From Bacillota bacterium (GTDB taxonomy: Bacteria > Bacillota > UBA4882 > UBA10575), in assembly GCA_012838955.1 (NCBI GenBank), contig DUOH01000044.1, forward strand, positions 62,001-126,000: a DNA stretch of 64,000 nucleotides, read 5' to 3'. The position numbers and the translations under genes were made by a program. The notes under the pieces were generated by a model, which searched no databases, was not told the DNA's origin, and worked only from the letters and a program-made list of their open reading frames with translations. Shown here piece by piece: positions 1 through 8,689 of this stretch (positions are counted from its first letter, which is position 1; the number at the start of each line of letters is the position of its first letter).

Positions 1-79
1 GTCTCTTAATCTTCTGTAGTGGTTGAGATTTAGTAGGCTGATTCAGACTGGATTTTTTCCCGCTATAATTTTTTATGAT

Positions 80-112
80 ACCAAGAGTCAAAATGCCATC
101 ACCCCTCTTGGT
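80..112. other. 8-bp hairpin downstream of first gene
   Basis: Arms ACCAAGAG (80-87) and CTCTTGGT (105-112) are perfectly complementary around a 17-nt loop. The hairpin lies about 27 nt past the stop of the minus-strand gene at 139-369. No clean T-run follows on the minus strand, so it may be a transcript-end stabiliser rather than a true intrinsic terminator. Confidence 0.3.
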
Positions 113-138
113 GAATAGCATTCCTTCCTTTTTTAATT

Positions 139-369
139 TTATTCCATAAAATGAGGGATGGCTTCAGTGCCTTTCTTTCTTTTTTTTTGCCGTTCCGGTT
201 CTGCGCTTGGTTTAATCCTCACTTCACTCGCGGCGCACGCTTCTTTAGAAAAGCTCAATTCTTTGGCTAATTCACCCGCGGTTTCCTTGGTTTTTTTAAT
301 GTAAGCCGGAACTTTCGGACTGCGAAAATCAATGGTTTGTCCCTTTTTTATTGTAATCACATTGCTCAC
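139..369 (-). CDS. Small basic hypothetical protein (76 aa)
   Basis: I do not recognise this protein. It is hydrophilic, has no signal peptide or membrane segment, and ends in a very basic patch (QKKRKKG near residues 61-67), which could bind nucleic acid or be disordered. The start used is GTG at 369, preceded by a short AAAGG; a second in-frame GTG three codons later has better spacing to that AAAGG. It is the first of two minus-strand genes, about 170 nt downstream of the membrane protein at 540-1367. It reads as a plausible but unproven gene. Confidence 0.45.
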   Translation of the reverse strand: MSNVITIKKGQTIDFRSPKVPAYIKKTKETAGELAKELSFSKEACAASEVRIKPSAEPERQKKRKKGTEAIPHFME

Positions 370-539
370 ATCCTTTGGTCTCGTAAACGCGTGTAGCGCT
401 CACGCATAATACCTCTTTGTCTATATTATATAATTTTCGTGACAAATTTACAAATTCCTGAAACCTTCTGTAGATTAACGGAAATTTAACCATAATTTTA
501 CACAAAAAATATAAGCCCGGGGAAATAGAGAAATTAAAA

Positions 540-1367
540 TTATCTGGCACGTATCGCCCAATGTACGGCTGTGGCAATGGAAACAAAGAGAGAACCCGCT
601 GAACAGATCTCCGCATCGGAGATTTGATAGTTTTCTCCGCTGGTATCAATGACAATAGCAGTACCCAGGTCCTTCAAGCCGGGAATGAGGCCAATCCCGA
701 TGGTGTGTCGTTCGATGGTGGTCAGGGCCCGGTTTTCCAAAGCTAAAGGCCTAATATATGCGGTTAATTCTTCTCCTAAGGTTTGGAAGCCTCTTTCGTG
801 TAAAGGAACGACATAGATCTTCACTGCCGGATGATTGGCATAGGATTTGACCAGGATATCCTTGACTATGGCACGAATCAGATCCGCCTGATTTCCAGCG
901 TGGATGATGCTTTCTTCGAAAGGCTTCAATAAAAAGTCAAAGATATTCCGGTTCAGTTCCACAATCAAGTCCATTTGCCGGTCGGCTTTATCGGCATTAT
1001 CCTCGATTTCCTTGGCTTTTCGTGCGTACTCGCTGTACACCTCCACACCGAGAAGCTTGGCGCCATACTTGGCGATCCGCTCCGGGTTGATGATTCCGGT
1101 GGCGATGGCGACCAGCCAATAAAAGATTAAGAATTTGACCAGAACGTTAAAGAAGAAGATTAATTGGGGATTTAGTAGGGAAAGAGGGCGTAATTGACCG
1201 GGATCAAATGGTTGAAAAAGTATTTCATAGGAACTGACGACAGAAAGGGTCAGGGTAACAAGGCAGATTACCAGAGTGATTAGTCTCACCTTATCGCGAA
1301 CATTATTTATGAGTAGGACTATGATTATTACTGCCAGGAGAATGGTTCCGACAACCAGGTAAATCAT
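540..1367 (-). CDS. Membrane protein with cytoplasmic GAF-like C-terminal domain
   Basis: The 275-aa protein starts with two hydrophobic helices (about residues 2-20 and 27-45) and a third near residues 68-92. A charged helical linker follows (about 110-140), then a soluble C-terminal half. The last stretch (VIDTSGENYQIS followed by a helix) resembles the end of a GAF-type sensory fold; that is an impression from pattern, not a search. The family is not recognised. GGGGTGATGAG just upstream provides a ribosome-binding site. A membrane-anchored sensor or scaffold would fit. It probably shares transcription with the short peptide encoded 114 nt upstream. Confidence 0.7.
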   Translation of the reverse strand: MIYLVVGTILLAVIIIVLLINNVRDKVRLITLVICLVTLTLSVVSSYEILFQPFDPGQLRPLSLLNPQLIFFFNVLVKFLIFYWLVAIATGIINPERIAKYGAKLLGVEVYSEYARKAKEIEDNADKADRQMDLIVELNRNIFDFLLKPFEESIIHAGNQADLIRAIVKDILVKSYANHPAVKIYVVPLHERGFQTLGEELTAYIRPLALENRALTTIERHTIGIGLIPGLKDLGTAIVIDTSGENYQISDAEICSAGSLFVSIATAVHWAIRAR

Positions 1368-1480
1368 CTCATCACCCCTTTTTTTAGCCTCAGGAATTTT
1401 ACATTATATAAAAATTATACCATAAAAAGGTAACAATTGTCATAATACGATCGGTGTGTAAAATAAATTTTCCCCCAAAT

Positions 1481-1594
1481 TCATCCACCCAGACCAGAAA
1501 CGATCCCCTCTTCTCTGGCATAGAGCGGAGCCCGGGTGAACAAGGAGACGCTGAGTATAATTCCGAATATGATTAAGATCAAAACCTTCCGCAA
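1481..1594 (-). CDS. Candidate 37-aa membrane or secreted peptide
   Basis: A short reading frame starts at TTG (1594), ten nucleotides after a good AAGGAG site. It encodes a basic start (MRKV), a hydrophobic stretch of about 15 residues, and an Ala-rich cleavage-like site followed by REEG, which is the shape of a signal peptide or one-helix membrane peptide. It lies in an otherwise empty 500-base gap, in the same direction as the membrane protein at 540-1367. The ribosome-binding site and the peptide character are the only support. The rest of the gap (1595-1866) shows only an isolated TATAAT at 1745-1750 without a convincing -35 box. Confidence 0.35.
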   Translation of the reverse strand: MRKVLILIIFGIILSVSLFTRAPLYAREEGIVSGLGG

Positions 1595-1866
1595 GAAATG
1601 GTCACTCCTTCTTCAAGAGCATAATTAAGTAATTCCTCATGATCTTTAACATCTCACTATTTATATCAGTTTTTTTGACCGTGGTTGAACTTGATCTCTT
1701 TAGTTCCTTGATTTACGTCGCGGATCACAGTAAAATTATGTTTGTATAATAAAGAAAAATAAACTATTGTTTGGGGACGACCTTTTCCAGCATGTCCCGG
1801 TTTGCAAGTCTAAGTAAAGATTATAGGAAATAACATAGTAAGAAACGAGTAAACGAAGGTGACAAC

Positions 1867-2877
1867 ATGAGTCTACTGCGCAGACTAGTACTTATCCTGG
1901 CACTGGTCATAGCAAGTTTTTGTCCAGAAGCGTCCGGGGATCATTATCCGCTGAGGGTACATTTTCTAGATGTCGGACAAGCTGATTGTATTTTGATCCA
2001 AACGCCTAATCAGCGAAGTATGTTGATTGACGCGGGTAATAATGGGGATGAAGAGTTTGTCCTCTCCTATCTTGCACAGGAAAATATTGAAGAATTGGCA
2101 GTGGTTGTCGGCACTCACCCCCACGAAGACCACATCGGTAGTATGGATGCGGTGATTGACCGTTTTTCCGTGGGGAGGATATACCTTCCTCCAGTAGTCA
2201 CCACCACCGAGACCTTTGCCTCTCTGCTCTCGGCAATCAAACGGAAGGGACTGAACATTAATACTGCCAAAGCCGGAGTGGAGATTGATCTTGACCCGGC
2301 CCTATCTGTGAAGATCGTCGCTCCACACAGCGGTCCTTACGAAGATTTGAACGATTATAGTGTGGTCATAAAACTCACCTACAATAGAGTGTCATTCTTA
2401 TTTACCGGCGACGCCGAAGCTTCTTCGGAAAGGCGGATGGTGACCGAGGGAACGGACTTACAGGCCGACCTCCTCAAAGTAGGACATCACGGTAGTACCA
2501 CCTCTACTTCCAAGCAGTTCTTGGCAAGGGTTAAACCCAAATATGCCGTGATTTCCGTAGGTACGGGCAATAGGTATGGCCATCCGGATCGCGAGATCAT
2601 AAACAGGCTTTCAAGATTTCAAGTGGAAGTGCACAGAACGGATGAAGAAGGCACAATCCTCGCAGTGAGTGATGGGGAGAGCATCAAGATTATACCGGGG
2701 AAGCCGGCGCCGCGCTCCGTTGTTTCCGATGAGATTATTGTTTACATCACCAAATCCGGGAGGAAGTATCATCAGTGGGGATGTGGATTTTTGCAGAATA
2801 GCGCGATCCCCAGAACTCTTCAGCAGGCGAAAAAAGAGGGATATATGCCCTGTAGCGCTTGCCGGCCGCCCCAATGA
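1867..2877 (+). CDS. Secreted ComEC-like metallo-beta-lactamase-fold hydrolase with Cys-rich tail
   Basis: The N-terminus is a signal peptide (about residues 1-25). The MBL core carries THPHEDH (83-89), GDAE (181-184) and GHHGS (206-210), the pattern of the hydrolase part of competence protein ComEC/Rec2, but without its channel domain. Free-standing secreted members of this family are common in Firmicutes and are thought to act on nucleic acid or phosphodiesters outside the cell. The last about 40 residues add H302, C306, C329 and C332 (CSAC), a likely small metal-binding module. AAGGTGA precedes the ATG. It is a single-gene unit ahead of azlCD; the substrate is unknown. Confidence 0.85.
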   Translation: MSLLRRLVLILALVIASFCPEASGDHYPLRVHFLDVGQADCILIQTPNQRSMLIDAGNNGDEEFVLSYLAQENIEELAVVVGTHPHEDHIGSMDAVIDRFSVGRIYLPPVVTTTETFASLLSAIKRKGLNINTAKAGVEIDLDPALSVKIVAPHSGPYEDLNDYSVVIKLTYNRVSFLFTGDAEASSERRMVTEGTDLQADLLKVGHHGSTTSTSKQFLARVKPKYAVISVGTGNRYGHPDREIINRLSRFQVEVHRTDEEGTILAVSDGESIKIIPGKPAPRSVVSDEIIVYITKSGRKYHQWGCGFLQNSAIPRTLQQAKKEGYMPCSACRPPQ

Positions 2878-2991
2878 AGAAAGCAGCCTTCGGCTTCTGA
2901 AAACCTATGTATACTTGCTGTTTACTTGACAGTGTTTCCTTTTTACTCTAAACTATTCTTTTAATAGCTAGTGGTTTGGAGGTTTCTGAAA

Positions 2992-3750
2992 GTGACTTTT
3001 TTGAAGCAGAAGACCTCCGGAGCCGAACCGTCCAGGCAAACCAATTCCGTTGGCCCGGTGGCGGATTTTCGCTCCGGGTTACGGAAAGGGATTCCGATTG
3101 CCCTGGGTTATATACCGGTGGCTTTTACCTTTGGGGTGCTAGCCGTCAACGGCGGGCTTTCACCTTGGATCGCTGTGGTGATTTCCTTAACCAACTTGAC
3201 CTCGGCCGGGCAGTTCGCCGGTACTAACCTGATCATTGCCGGGGCGCCGCTCCTTGAGATTACCGTCACTACCTTTATGATTAATATCAGGTATTTATTG
3301 ATGTCGCTTTCTTTATCACAGAAGATCGTCCCCGGGACTGCCATACTCAAAAGGGGGATCATGGCTTTCGGGATTACAGACGAAACGTTTGCTGTGGCTT
3401 CCTTGGAGCAGAAGGATATTTCTTTCTGCTATATGCTGGGTTTGATCTCCTGTCCCTATTGGGGATGGGCCGGTGGCACGGCTTTAGGCGCTCTGATTTG
3501 TTCGGTTTTACCTCCTGCTGTACAAAACTCCATGGGGATTGCTTTATATGCCATGTTCATCGCTTTGCTGGTTCCCAGCGCTAAACAGTCGCGGGCTGCT
3601 TTAACCGTGACATTGATTGCTGTTGCCATCAGTTCTTTGCTTACTTGGGCGCCTTACTTAAAGCAAATTTCCTCAGGATGGAGTATTATTATAACAACGG
3701 TTATTACCTGTCTATGCGGGGCGCTCTTCTTCCCCAGAGAGGATGTATGA
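2992..3750 (+). CDS. azlC: AzlC-family amino-acid exporter, large subunit
   Basis: This is a multi-helix membrane protein of the AzlC family, the large subunit of the two-component AzlCD exporter of branched-chain amino acids and analogues. The family block following GIPIALGYIPVAFTFGVLA and the conserved region around NLTSAGQFAGT are visible. GTG at 2992 is chosen because GGAGG sits 9 nt upstream; an in-frame GTG at 2971 lies before that site. The gene overlaps azlD by 8 nt, implying translational coupling. Whether the substrate here is leucine/isoleucine or another compound cannot be read from the sequence. Confidence 0.9.
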   Translation: MTFLKQKTSGAEPSRQTNSVGPVADFRSGLRKGIPIALGYIPVAFTFGVLAVNGGLSPWIAVVISLTNLTSAGQFAGTNLIIAGAPLLEITVTTFMINIRYLLMSLSLSQKIVPGTAILKRGIMAFGITDETFAVASLEQKDISFCYMLGLISCPYWGWAGGTALGALICSVLPPAVQNSMGIALYAMFIALLVPSAKQSRAALTVTLIAVAISSLLTWAPYLKQISSGWSIIITTVITCLCGALFFPREDV

Positions 3751-4054
3751 GATGGATCAGACCCTCATCGCTGTGTTATTGATGGCGGTGGTCACCTATC
3801 TTCCGCGCGTTGTGCCGATGATTTTTGTAAGGAAGAGGCTGGAATCACCCTTTTTGCGTTCGTTCTTATATTATGTGCCATATGCCGCTTTAGGGGCAAT
3901 GACTTTTCCGGGAATTCTCTATTCAACCGGGGATCTCTCTTCAGCGATCGCCGGGATGAGCGTAGCCCTGCTTCTGTCCTTCTATGGAAAGGGTTTACTG
4001 CCAGTGGCGGTGGGCGCTATTGCCGCAGTTTATGCAATACAATTTTTTCTGTAA
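3743..4054 (+). CDS. azlD: AzlD-family small subunit of amino-acid exporter
   Basis: The 103-aa hydrophobic protein has about four membrane helices and the AzlD pattern (an N-terminal helix, TYLPRVVPMIF, then YVPYAALGAMTFPGIL). It partners AzlC to form the exporter. Its ATG lies 8 nt inside the end of azlC; a second ATG at 3752 is also possible. The lysA gene follows after about 30 nt with its own GGAGAGG site, so a three-gene transcript is likely. Confidence 0.9.
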   Translation: MYEMDQTLIAVLLMAVVTYLPRVVPMIFVRKRLESPFLRSFLYYVPYAALGAMTFPGILYSTGDLSSAIAGMSVALLLSFYGKGLLPVAVGAIAAVYAIQFFL

Positions 4055-4085
4055 ATGATACCGGGCGTGGATAGGAGAGGAAACG

Positions 4086-5333
4086 ATGTCAAAAAGTATA
4101 ACTGAGGTCTTTTGGGGCGATCTTAACCCCGAACAATTACTGGATAAGTACGGAAGCCCGCTTTATATCTATAACGAACAGATAATCAGAGAGCGCTGCC
4201 GGGAATTGAAGAACCTCCTTCCTTATCCTTGGTTTACTGTAAATTATTCCGCCAAGGCCAATTCCAATTTGGAATTATTGCGCCTGATCAAAGAGGAAGG
4301 AATTAACGCCGACGCCGTCTCCAGCGGCGAGATCTATCTATTGCTTAAGGCCGGCTTTGAACCTGACCAGATTCTATTTGTCGCCAATAACATCTCCGCT
4401 GAGGAGATGAAGTTCGCCATCGATCAAGGAGTCACGATCAGTCTGGATTCCTTATCGCAACTGGTGACCTTTGGCCGGATTAATCCCGGCGGGCGGGTTG
4501 CCGTTCGTTTCAATCCCGGGGTGGGAGCGGGGCATCATGAAAAAGTGATGACCGGAGGGAGGAACACCAAGTTCGGGGTGGACGCCGAATTGGTGGAGGA
4601 GGTCAAGAAGATCGCTGCGGAATACGCTTTATGGATCGTTGGTGTCAACCAGCATATCGGTTCTCTGTTTTTAGATGGCGAACCGTACCTGACGGGGGTA
4701 AGAGCCCTGCTGGAGATTGCCGCGGAATTTCCGGAGTTGGAGTTCATCGATTTCGGCGGCGGATTCGGTATTCCGTATCATTGGTCAGCTGGAGAAGAAC
4801 GTCTGGATCTGCCTGCCCTGGCTGCGGAGTTGGAGCAGATTCTCCCCGCCTGGAGGCGGAATTATGGCCGGGAGGTTAAGATGAAGATCGAGCCCGGCAG
4901 ATATTTGGTGGCGGAGAGCGGAGTCCTCCTGGGCCGGGTGCTTAATGTGAAGCAGAATCATACCAAGAAATTTATCGGTACTGATCTCGGCTTTAATGTA
5001 TTGATGCGGCCGGTTTTGTACGACTCTTATCATGAAATCACCGCTTTTCGGCAGGGTATTCCGCTCAGCGGCGGGCCACAGGAGATAGTAACTGTGGTTG
5101 GCAATATCTGTGAGAGTGGGGATATTCTCGGCCGGGACCGGGAACTTCCGCCGCTGAAGGTGGGAGATGTATTGGCAGTTTGGGACGCGGGTGCTTATGG
5201 TTATGCCATGGCTTCGAATTATAATTTAAGGTTGAGACCGGCGGAGGTCTTGATTACCGCAGACGGAAGAGAAAAGCTGATTCGGAAGAGGGACACCTTT
5301 GAGGATCTGTTGCGAAACTTCCTCACCCTTTGA
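4086..5333 (+). CDS. lysA: Diaminopimelate decarboxylase (PLP enzyme)
   Basis: This fold-type III PLP enzyme converts meso-diaminopimelate to lysine and CO2, the last step of lysine synthesis. The PLP lysine lies in VNYSAKAN (K58), the phosphate-binding loop in FGGGFGIPY, and the active-site Cys/Glu segment in CESGDILGRD with GAYGYAM downstream. The length of 415 aa is normal. AGGAGAGG precedes the ATG. A strong intrinsic terminator follows at once, closing the azlC-azlD-lysA unit. Co-location with an amino-acid exporter suggests coordinated amino-acid balance, though that is inference. Confidence 0.93.
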   Translation: MSKSITEVFWGDLNPEQLLDKYGSPLYIYNEQIIRERCRELKNLLPYPWFTVNYSAKANSNLELLRLIKEEGINADAVSSGEIYLLLKAGFEPDQILFVANNISAEEMKFAIDQGVTISLDSLSQLVTFGRINPGGRVAVRFNPGVGAGHHEKVMTGGRNTKFGVDAELVEEVKKIAAEYALWIVGVNQHIGSLFLDGEPYLTGVRALLEIAAEFPELEFIDFGGGFGIPYHWSAGEERLDLPALAAELEQILPAWRRNYGREVKMKIEPGRYLVAESGVLLGRVLNVKQNHTKKFIGTDLGFNVLMRPVLYDSYHEITAFRQGIPLSGGPQEIVTVVGNICESGDILGRDRELPPLKVGDVLAVWDAGAYGYAMASNYNLRLRPAEVLITADGREKLIRKRDTFEDLLRNFLTL

Positions 5334-5356
5334 TTTGCTGGAGAAGCCGTTTTTTT

Positions 5357-5388
5357 AAAAAACTATCTCGTTTTGGGATAGTTTTTTT
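5357..5388 (+). terminator. Rho-independent terminator after lysA
   Basis: AACTATC and GATAGTT form a stem flanked by an A-run on the left and seven Ts on the right, directly after the lysA stop. The A-run and T-run can extend the stem, so it may also work on the opposite strand. Confidence 0.85.
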
Positions 5389-5410
5389 ATGTGGGTAGTT
5401 TGTCATACCA

Positions 5411-5452
5411 TTGATATTATTTGGAAACATGGTATAATAGAACATGTGTTCT
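5411..5452 (+). promoter_or_regulatory. Sigma-A promoter overlapped by a DinR/LexA-type SOS box
   Basis: TTGATA (5411-5416) and TATAAT (5433-5438) are spaced by 16 nt. Immediately after the -10 box is AGAACATGTGTTCT (5439-5452), which contains GAAC-N4-GTTC and fits the Bacillus DinR box core GAACRNRYGTTY. A repressor bound there would cover the transcription start. The gene at 5482 follows about 30 nt downstream, so damage-inducible expression is the simplest reading. Confidence 0.65.
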
Positions 5453-5481
5453 AATAAATACCAGAAAAGGGAGGAAATGGT

Positions 5482-6078
5482 ATGGATGCCAAGACCAAAA
5501 ATTTTTTAGAGAAGATCTGCGCAGAATTCCAGGAGGTCCAAGCAGAAGTCAGCGCGGGATTGGCTGAGCACAGACGAGAGAATGCGGAGGAGTTAAAGGT
5601 ACTCTTTGGCGCAGTAGAAAAACTATCCGAATCCGTCGAACGGATCGGTAGGGAACAAAAGGCCTTCACTGAACAGCTGGCGGTAATCCAAAGAATGCTG
5701 ACTGCCCACTCTGGTTATTCGACGGCCAAGGATTTTGTCATTACTGCTGAGGAGAAGGCGCAGGTGGTTCTGCCGGAAGGCAAGATCGGTGTCACGGAGT
5801 TCGCCCGGTGTATAAATGCGGTAATTGACTTGAATAAAAGCAAGAGACTGACTGGAGTAGAGTTGAATAAACAACTAAAGAAGATGGGGATCTTAAGTGA
5901 AAAAGAGCTCGAGGACGGGAAGAAGAGGACAATAGTTAATGAACAGTCCCATAAGTATGGAATAGAAACAGAAATTCGTACTTTCAACGGGGTTGACTAT
6001 GAGAAGGTGGTCTTTAATGAGCAAGGTAAAGAGTTTCTCTTAGAGAATTTGGAGAAGATTATGTCCTATTCCCCATAA
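5482..6078 (+). CDS. Coiled-coil protein of unknown function, apparently SOS-controlled
   Basis: The 198-aa soluble protein is not a member of a family I can name. Residues 1-75 are heptad-like and strongly charged (coiled coil). The C-terminal half (about 110-195) looks like one or two winged-helix units and recalls the DNA-binding tail of phage antirepressors (KilA-C-like), a resemblance by eye only. GGGAGG precedes the ATG. It is monocistronic, bounded by the lysA terminator and a 200-base gap. The LexA-type box on its promoter suggests a role in the DNA-damage response or in regulation of a mobile element; no integrase or phage genes are adjacent. Confidence 0.75.
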   Translation: MDAKTKNFLEKICAEFQEVQAEVSAGLAEHRRENAEELKVLFGAVEKLSESVERIGREQKAFTEQLAVIQRMLTAHSGYSTAKDFVITAEEKAQVVLPEGKIGVTEFARCINAVIDLNKSKRLTGVELNKQLKKMGILSEKELEDGKKRTIVNEQSHKYGIETEIRTFNGVDYEKVVFNEQGKEFLLENLEKIMSYSP

Positions 6079-6287
6079 AGAAAGTGGATGGTTTGTACGC
6101 CTTTCCTCTATCCGTGTTGAACCGAGTATTTCAAGTTCTTATGAACAGATTTGTAAAGTAGTGATGATTTGAGAGTTGCTCCGGTTAATTTAAAACGTTA
6201 CTTTACAGAAACCAATCAATAAAGAGATTTATGATATAATCACTTTTATATAAGGAAGTACCAAGATGGGGAGGAAGGAGCCAAGCT

Positions 6288-6887
6288 ATGAACCGTCATC
6301 AGATCATCACTATCGCCCGGGAATACGGCTCCGGTGGCAGGTTAATCGGACAACGATTGGCAGAGGAGTTGGGTTTGGCCTTTTATGACAAAAAACTCAT
6401 TACTTTGGCTGCGGAAGAAAGCGGTTTTGCCGAAGAATTTATTGCCCAGACGGAACAGAAAAGAACTTTCAACTTCTTTTATAATCTTTATATGACCAGT
6501 AATGAGTTACCCGTCGCCGAACAGGTTTTTCTTGTACAATCTCAAGTCATCAGAAGGCTTGCCCAAGAAAGGTCCTGCGTGATTGTGGGCAGATGCGCTG
6601 ATTATATTCTGCGGGATTTCCCGAACTGCCTGCGTATTTTCGTCTATGCGCCGCTGGAGTGGAGGGTTCAGTGCGTACGGGATATATACCATGAGAATGT
6701 GGATAATTACGAAGATTACCTCCAAAAGCAGGATAAAAACCGGGCTGGTTATTACAATTATTTTACGCAAAACAAATGGGGGAAGGCTCAAAACTATCAT
6801 ATCTCCATAGACAGCAGTATCGGAATCGCCTCGACTGTGCGTGTGCTAAAGGAAATGACAGCTGTTTTTTTTGAGGGTGAACGTTGA
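6288..6887 (+). CDS. Cytidylate-kinase-like P-loop protein
   Basis: The protein begins with ITIAREYGSGGRLIGQRLAE, the signature of the cytidylate-kinase-like family, in which the P-loop lysine is replaced by the GSGGR form. It is followed by YDKKLI and VGRCADYIL. At 199 aa it has the usual family length. These proteins are distinct from Cmk; their substrate is generally unknown. GGAGGAAGGAG precedes the ATG. Its stop overlaps the start of the MATE exporter by 4 nt (ATGA), so the two are translationally coupled and may serve one process. A TATAAT at 6235-6240 could be its -10 element. Confidence 0.8.
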   Translation: MNRHQIITIAREYGSGGRLIGQRLAEELGLAFYDKKLITLAAEESGFAEEFIAQTEQKRTFNFFYNLYMTSNELPVAEQVFLVQSQVIRRLAQERSCVIVGRCADYILRDFPNCLRIFVYAPLEWRVQCVRDIYHENVDNYEDYLQKQDKNRAGYYNYFTQNKWGKAQNYHISIDSSIGIASTVRVLKEMTAVFFEGER

Positions 6888-8257
6888 TGACAGTGACGTT
6901 AGAACGACCGGCCGAAAACAAAATGGGCGTGATGCCGATCCACCGCTTACTGATTACCATGTCAGTACCGATGATGATCTCCATGATGGTGCAAGCCCTT
7001 TATAACGTGGTGGACAGCATTTTCGTCGCTCAAATCAGCGAAAACGCTCTAACCGCCATCTCCTTGTCCTTTCCTATTCAGAATTTTATGATTGCCGTAG
7101 GTAGCGGTACCGGGGTGGGAATCAATGCGTTATTATCACGGAGTTTAGGGGAGAAGAATATTGAAAATGCCAATAAAGCAGCGACCAACGGCATTTTTCT
7201 GGCTTTCTCGAGTTGTTTGGTGTTTATGGCTTTTGGTTTTTTAGGTGTACGGCCATATTTCAGCACCCAGACCAATGTGGCGGAAATTATCGAATATGGC
7301 TGTGATTATTTATTCATTTGTTCGGTGTTTTCCTTTGCAGTTTTCGGACAGATCACCTTTGAGCGGTTGCTGCAATCTACAGGGAAGACATTTTACACCA
7401 TGATTACTCAAGCAACCGGGGCAATTGTCAATATTATTCTCGATCCGATACTGATCTTCGGCTATTTTGGCCTACCTAGGATGGAGATGACCGGAGCAGC
7501 CGTGGCTACGGTGATTGGGCAGACTATCGCGATGTTGCTGGCCATTTACTTCAATATCACTAAAAACCGGGAAATTGAAGTGATTAGTAAAGGATTTAGG
7601 CCTGAGCGGGAAGTAATCAAAAGAATATATGCTGTTGGTATTCCTACTATCTTTATGATCTCCATCGGTTCTTTGATGACCTTTGGGATGAACAAGATAT
7701 TATTATCTTTTACCTCGACCGCTGTTGCCGTCTTTGGAGTCTATTTCAGAGTACAAGGTTTTGTTTTTATGCCGGTTTTTGGACTAAACAATGCTATGGT
7801 GCCGATTCTTGCCTACAATTTAGGGGCGAGAAAACGGGCGCGGATCACCGGAACAATCAAATTGAGTATGACCTATGCCATCTGCTTTATGTTGACAGGC
7901 TTCTTCATTTTGCAGTTGATCCCCGATCAACTACTGCTTTTCTTTAATGCTTCCACTGAGATGCTGAATATTGGGGTTCCCGCTTTTCGCACCATCAGTC
8001 TTAGCTTTATATTTGCCGGGTTTTGTGTGATTGCGGGCTCGGTCTTTCAGGCTATGGGGAACGGGATGATGAGCCTGTTTGTTTCTTTAGCCAGACAAAT
8101 CGGTGTGCTCTTGCCCTCCGCTTATTTATTGGCCAAATCTGGGTCGGTTAATGCGGTCTGGTGGGCTTTTCCGATCGCGGAGATTGCCTCCCTTATCTTC
8201 AGTGGTATTTTCATGAAGCAGATTTATGACCAGGAAATCCGGTCACTTCCGAAGTAA
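6884..8257 (+). CDS. MATE-family efflux transporter (MepA/DinF-like)
   Basis: The 457-aa protein is predicted to have twelve transmembrane helices with the internal two-fold repeat of MATE exporters. Family blocks include MMISMMVQALYNVVDSIFVA near the start and GSGTGVGINALLSRSLG. Such proteins extrude cationic drugs or metabolites in exchange for Na+ or H+. The first gene of the pair, a nucleotide-kinase-like protein, overlaps it by 4 nt. A weak terminator-like hairpin lies about 70 nt downstream. The substrate cannot be inferred. Confidence 0.9.
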   Translation: MMTVTLERPAENKMGVMPIHRLLITMSVPMMISMMVQALYNVVDSIFVAQISENALTAISLSFPIQNFMIAVGSGTGVGINALLSRSLGEKNIENANKAATNGIFLAFSSCLVFMAFGFLGVRPYFSTQTNVAEIIEYGCDYLFICSVFSFAVFGQITFERLLQSTGKTFYTMITQATGAIVNIILDPILIFGYFGLPRMEMTGAAVATVIGQTIAMLLAIYFNITKNREIEVISKGFRPEREVIKRIYAVGIPTIFMISIGSLMTFGMNKILLSFTSTAVAVFGVYFRVQGFVFMPVFGLNNAMVPILAYNLGARKRARITGTIKLSMTYAICFMLTGFFILQLIPDQLLLFFNASTEMLNIGVPAFRTISLSFIFAGFCVIAGSVFQAMGNGMMSLFVSLARQIGVLLPSAYLLAKSGSVNAVWWAFPIAEIASLIFSGIFMKQIYDQEIRSLPK

Positions 8258-8323
8258 GGAGCAAGCACGGTTTTTACCTGAGGAAAGTAGACAGCTCCTC
8301 CTATCGCCATTATAAATGAGATG

Positions 8324-8348
8324 ATCACTCACTAACTGGTGGTTTTTT
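8324..8348 (+). terminator. Weak terminator-like hairpin after the MATE gene
   Basis: ATCACT (8324-8329) can pair with GGTGGT (8338-8343), including two G-U pairs, and a run of six Ts follows. The stem is short, so efficiency is doubtful. The remaining gap to the preQ1 riboswitch (about 8349-8654) shows nothing that I can identify. Confidence 0.4.
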
Positions 8349-8654
8349 AACGCAGGATCTTGCCACAAGCGGGGAAGGATGAGTTACTTTCTTTACAGGT
8401 GGAGAATGAGCCGAGCCTCATAGCAAATTCTGAAGGTTAGTAGATGGTCTCTCGCTAACTTCTTATAAAACAAAGAAGGTCCGGGGTAGTTATTCACAAT
8501 CAAGAAGATTCCAGTGTAAGCTGTGCAGAAGGTAGGTAAGTCATATGTCGTCAAAACGTTTATGCAGTCGTCCGTCATGGTGGTTCCCGGGCTTAAATTG
8601 AAAATAAAATGTCCCTCAAAAAGTGACACTATGGTCTGTGCTTTAGCTTAGCTA

Positions 8655-8683
8655 TTGTTGAAACCAAAAAAGTATGTTATCAT
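8655..8683 (+). promoter_or_regulatory. Promoter for the preQ1-controlled transporter
   Basis: TTGTTG (8655-8660) and TATCAT (8678-8683) are 17 nt apart. The expected transcription start is about 8689-8691, which is exactly the 5' end of the preQ1 aptamer. The match of position to aptamer start is the main support. Confidence 0.55.
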
Positions 8684-8689
8684 TTCCAT

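Noticed and set aside
329-655. A 108-codon minus-strand frame overlapping two other genes
   Set aside because: It overlaps both the 76-aa gene and the end of the membrane-protein gene, has no ribosome-binding site, and its content is not protein-like.
8393-8629. A 78-codon minus-strand frame between the MATE gene and the preQ1 riboswitch
   Set aside because: No recognisable family, no ribosome-binding site, no conserved pattern; judged a chance frame.
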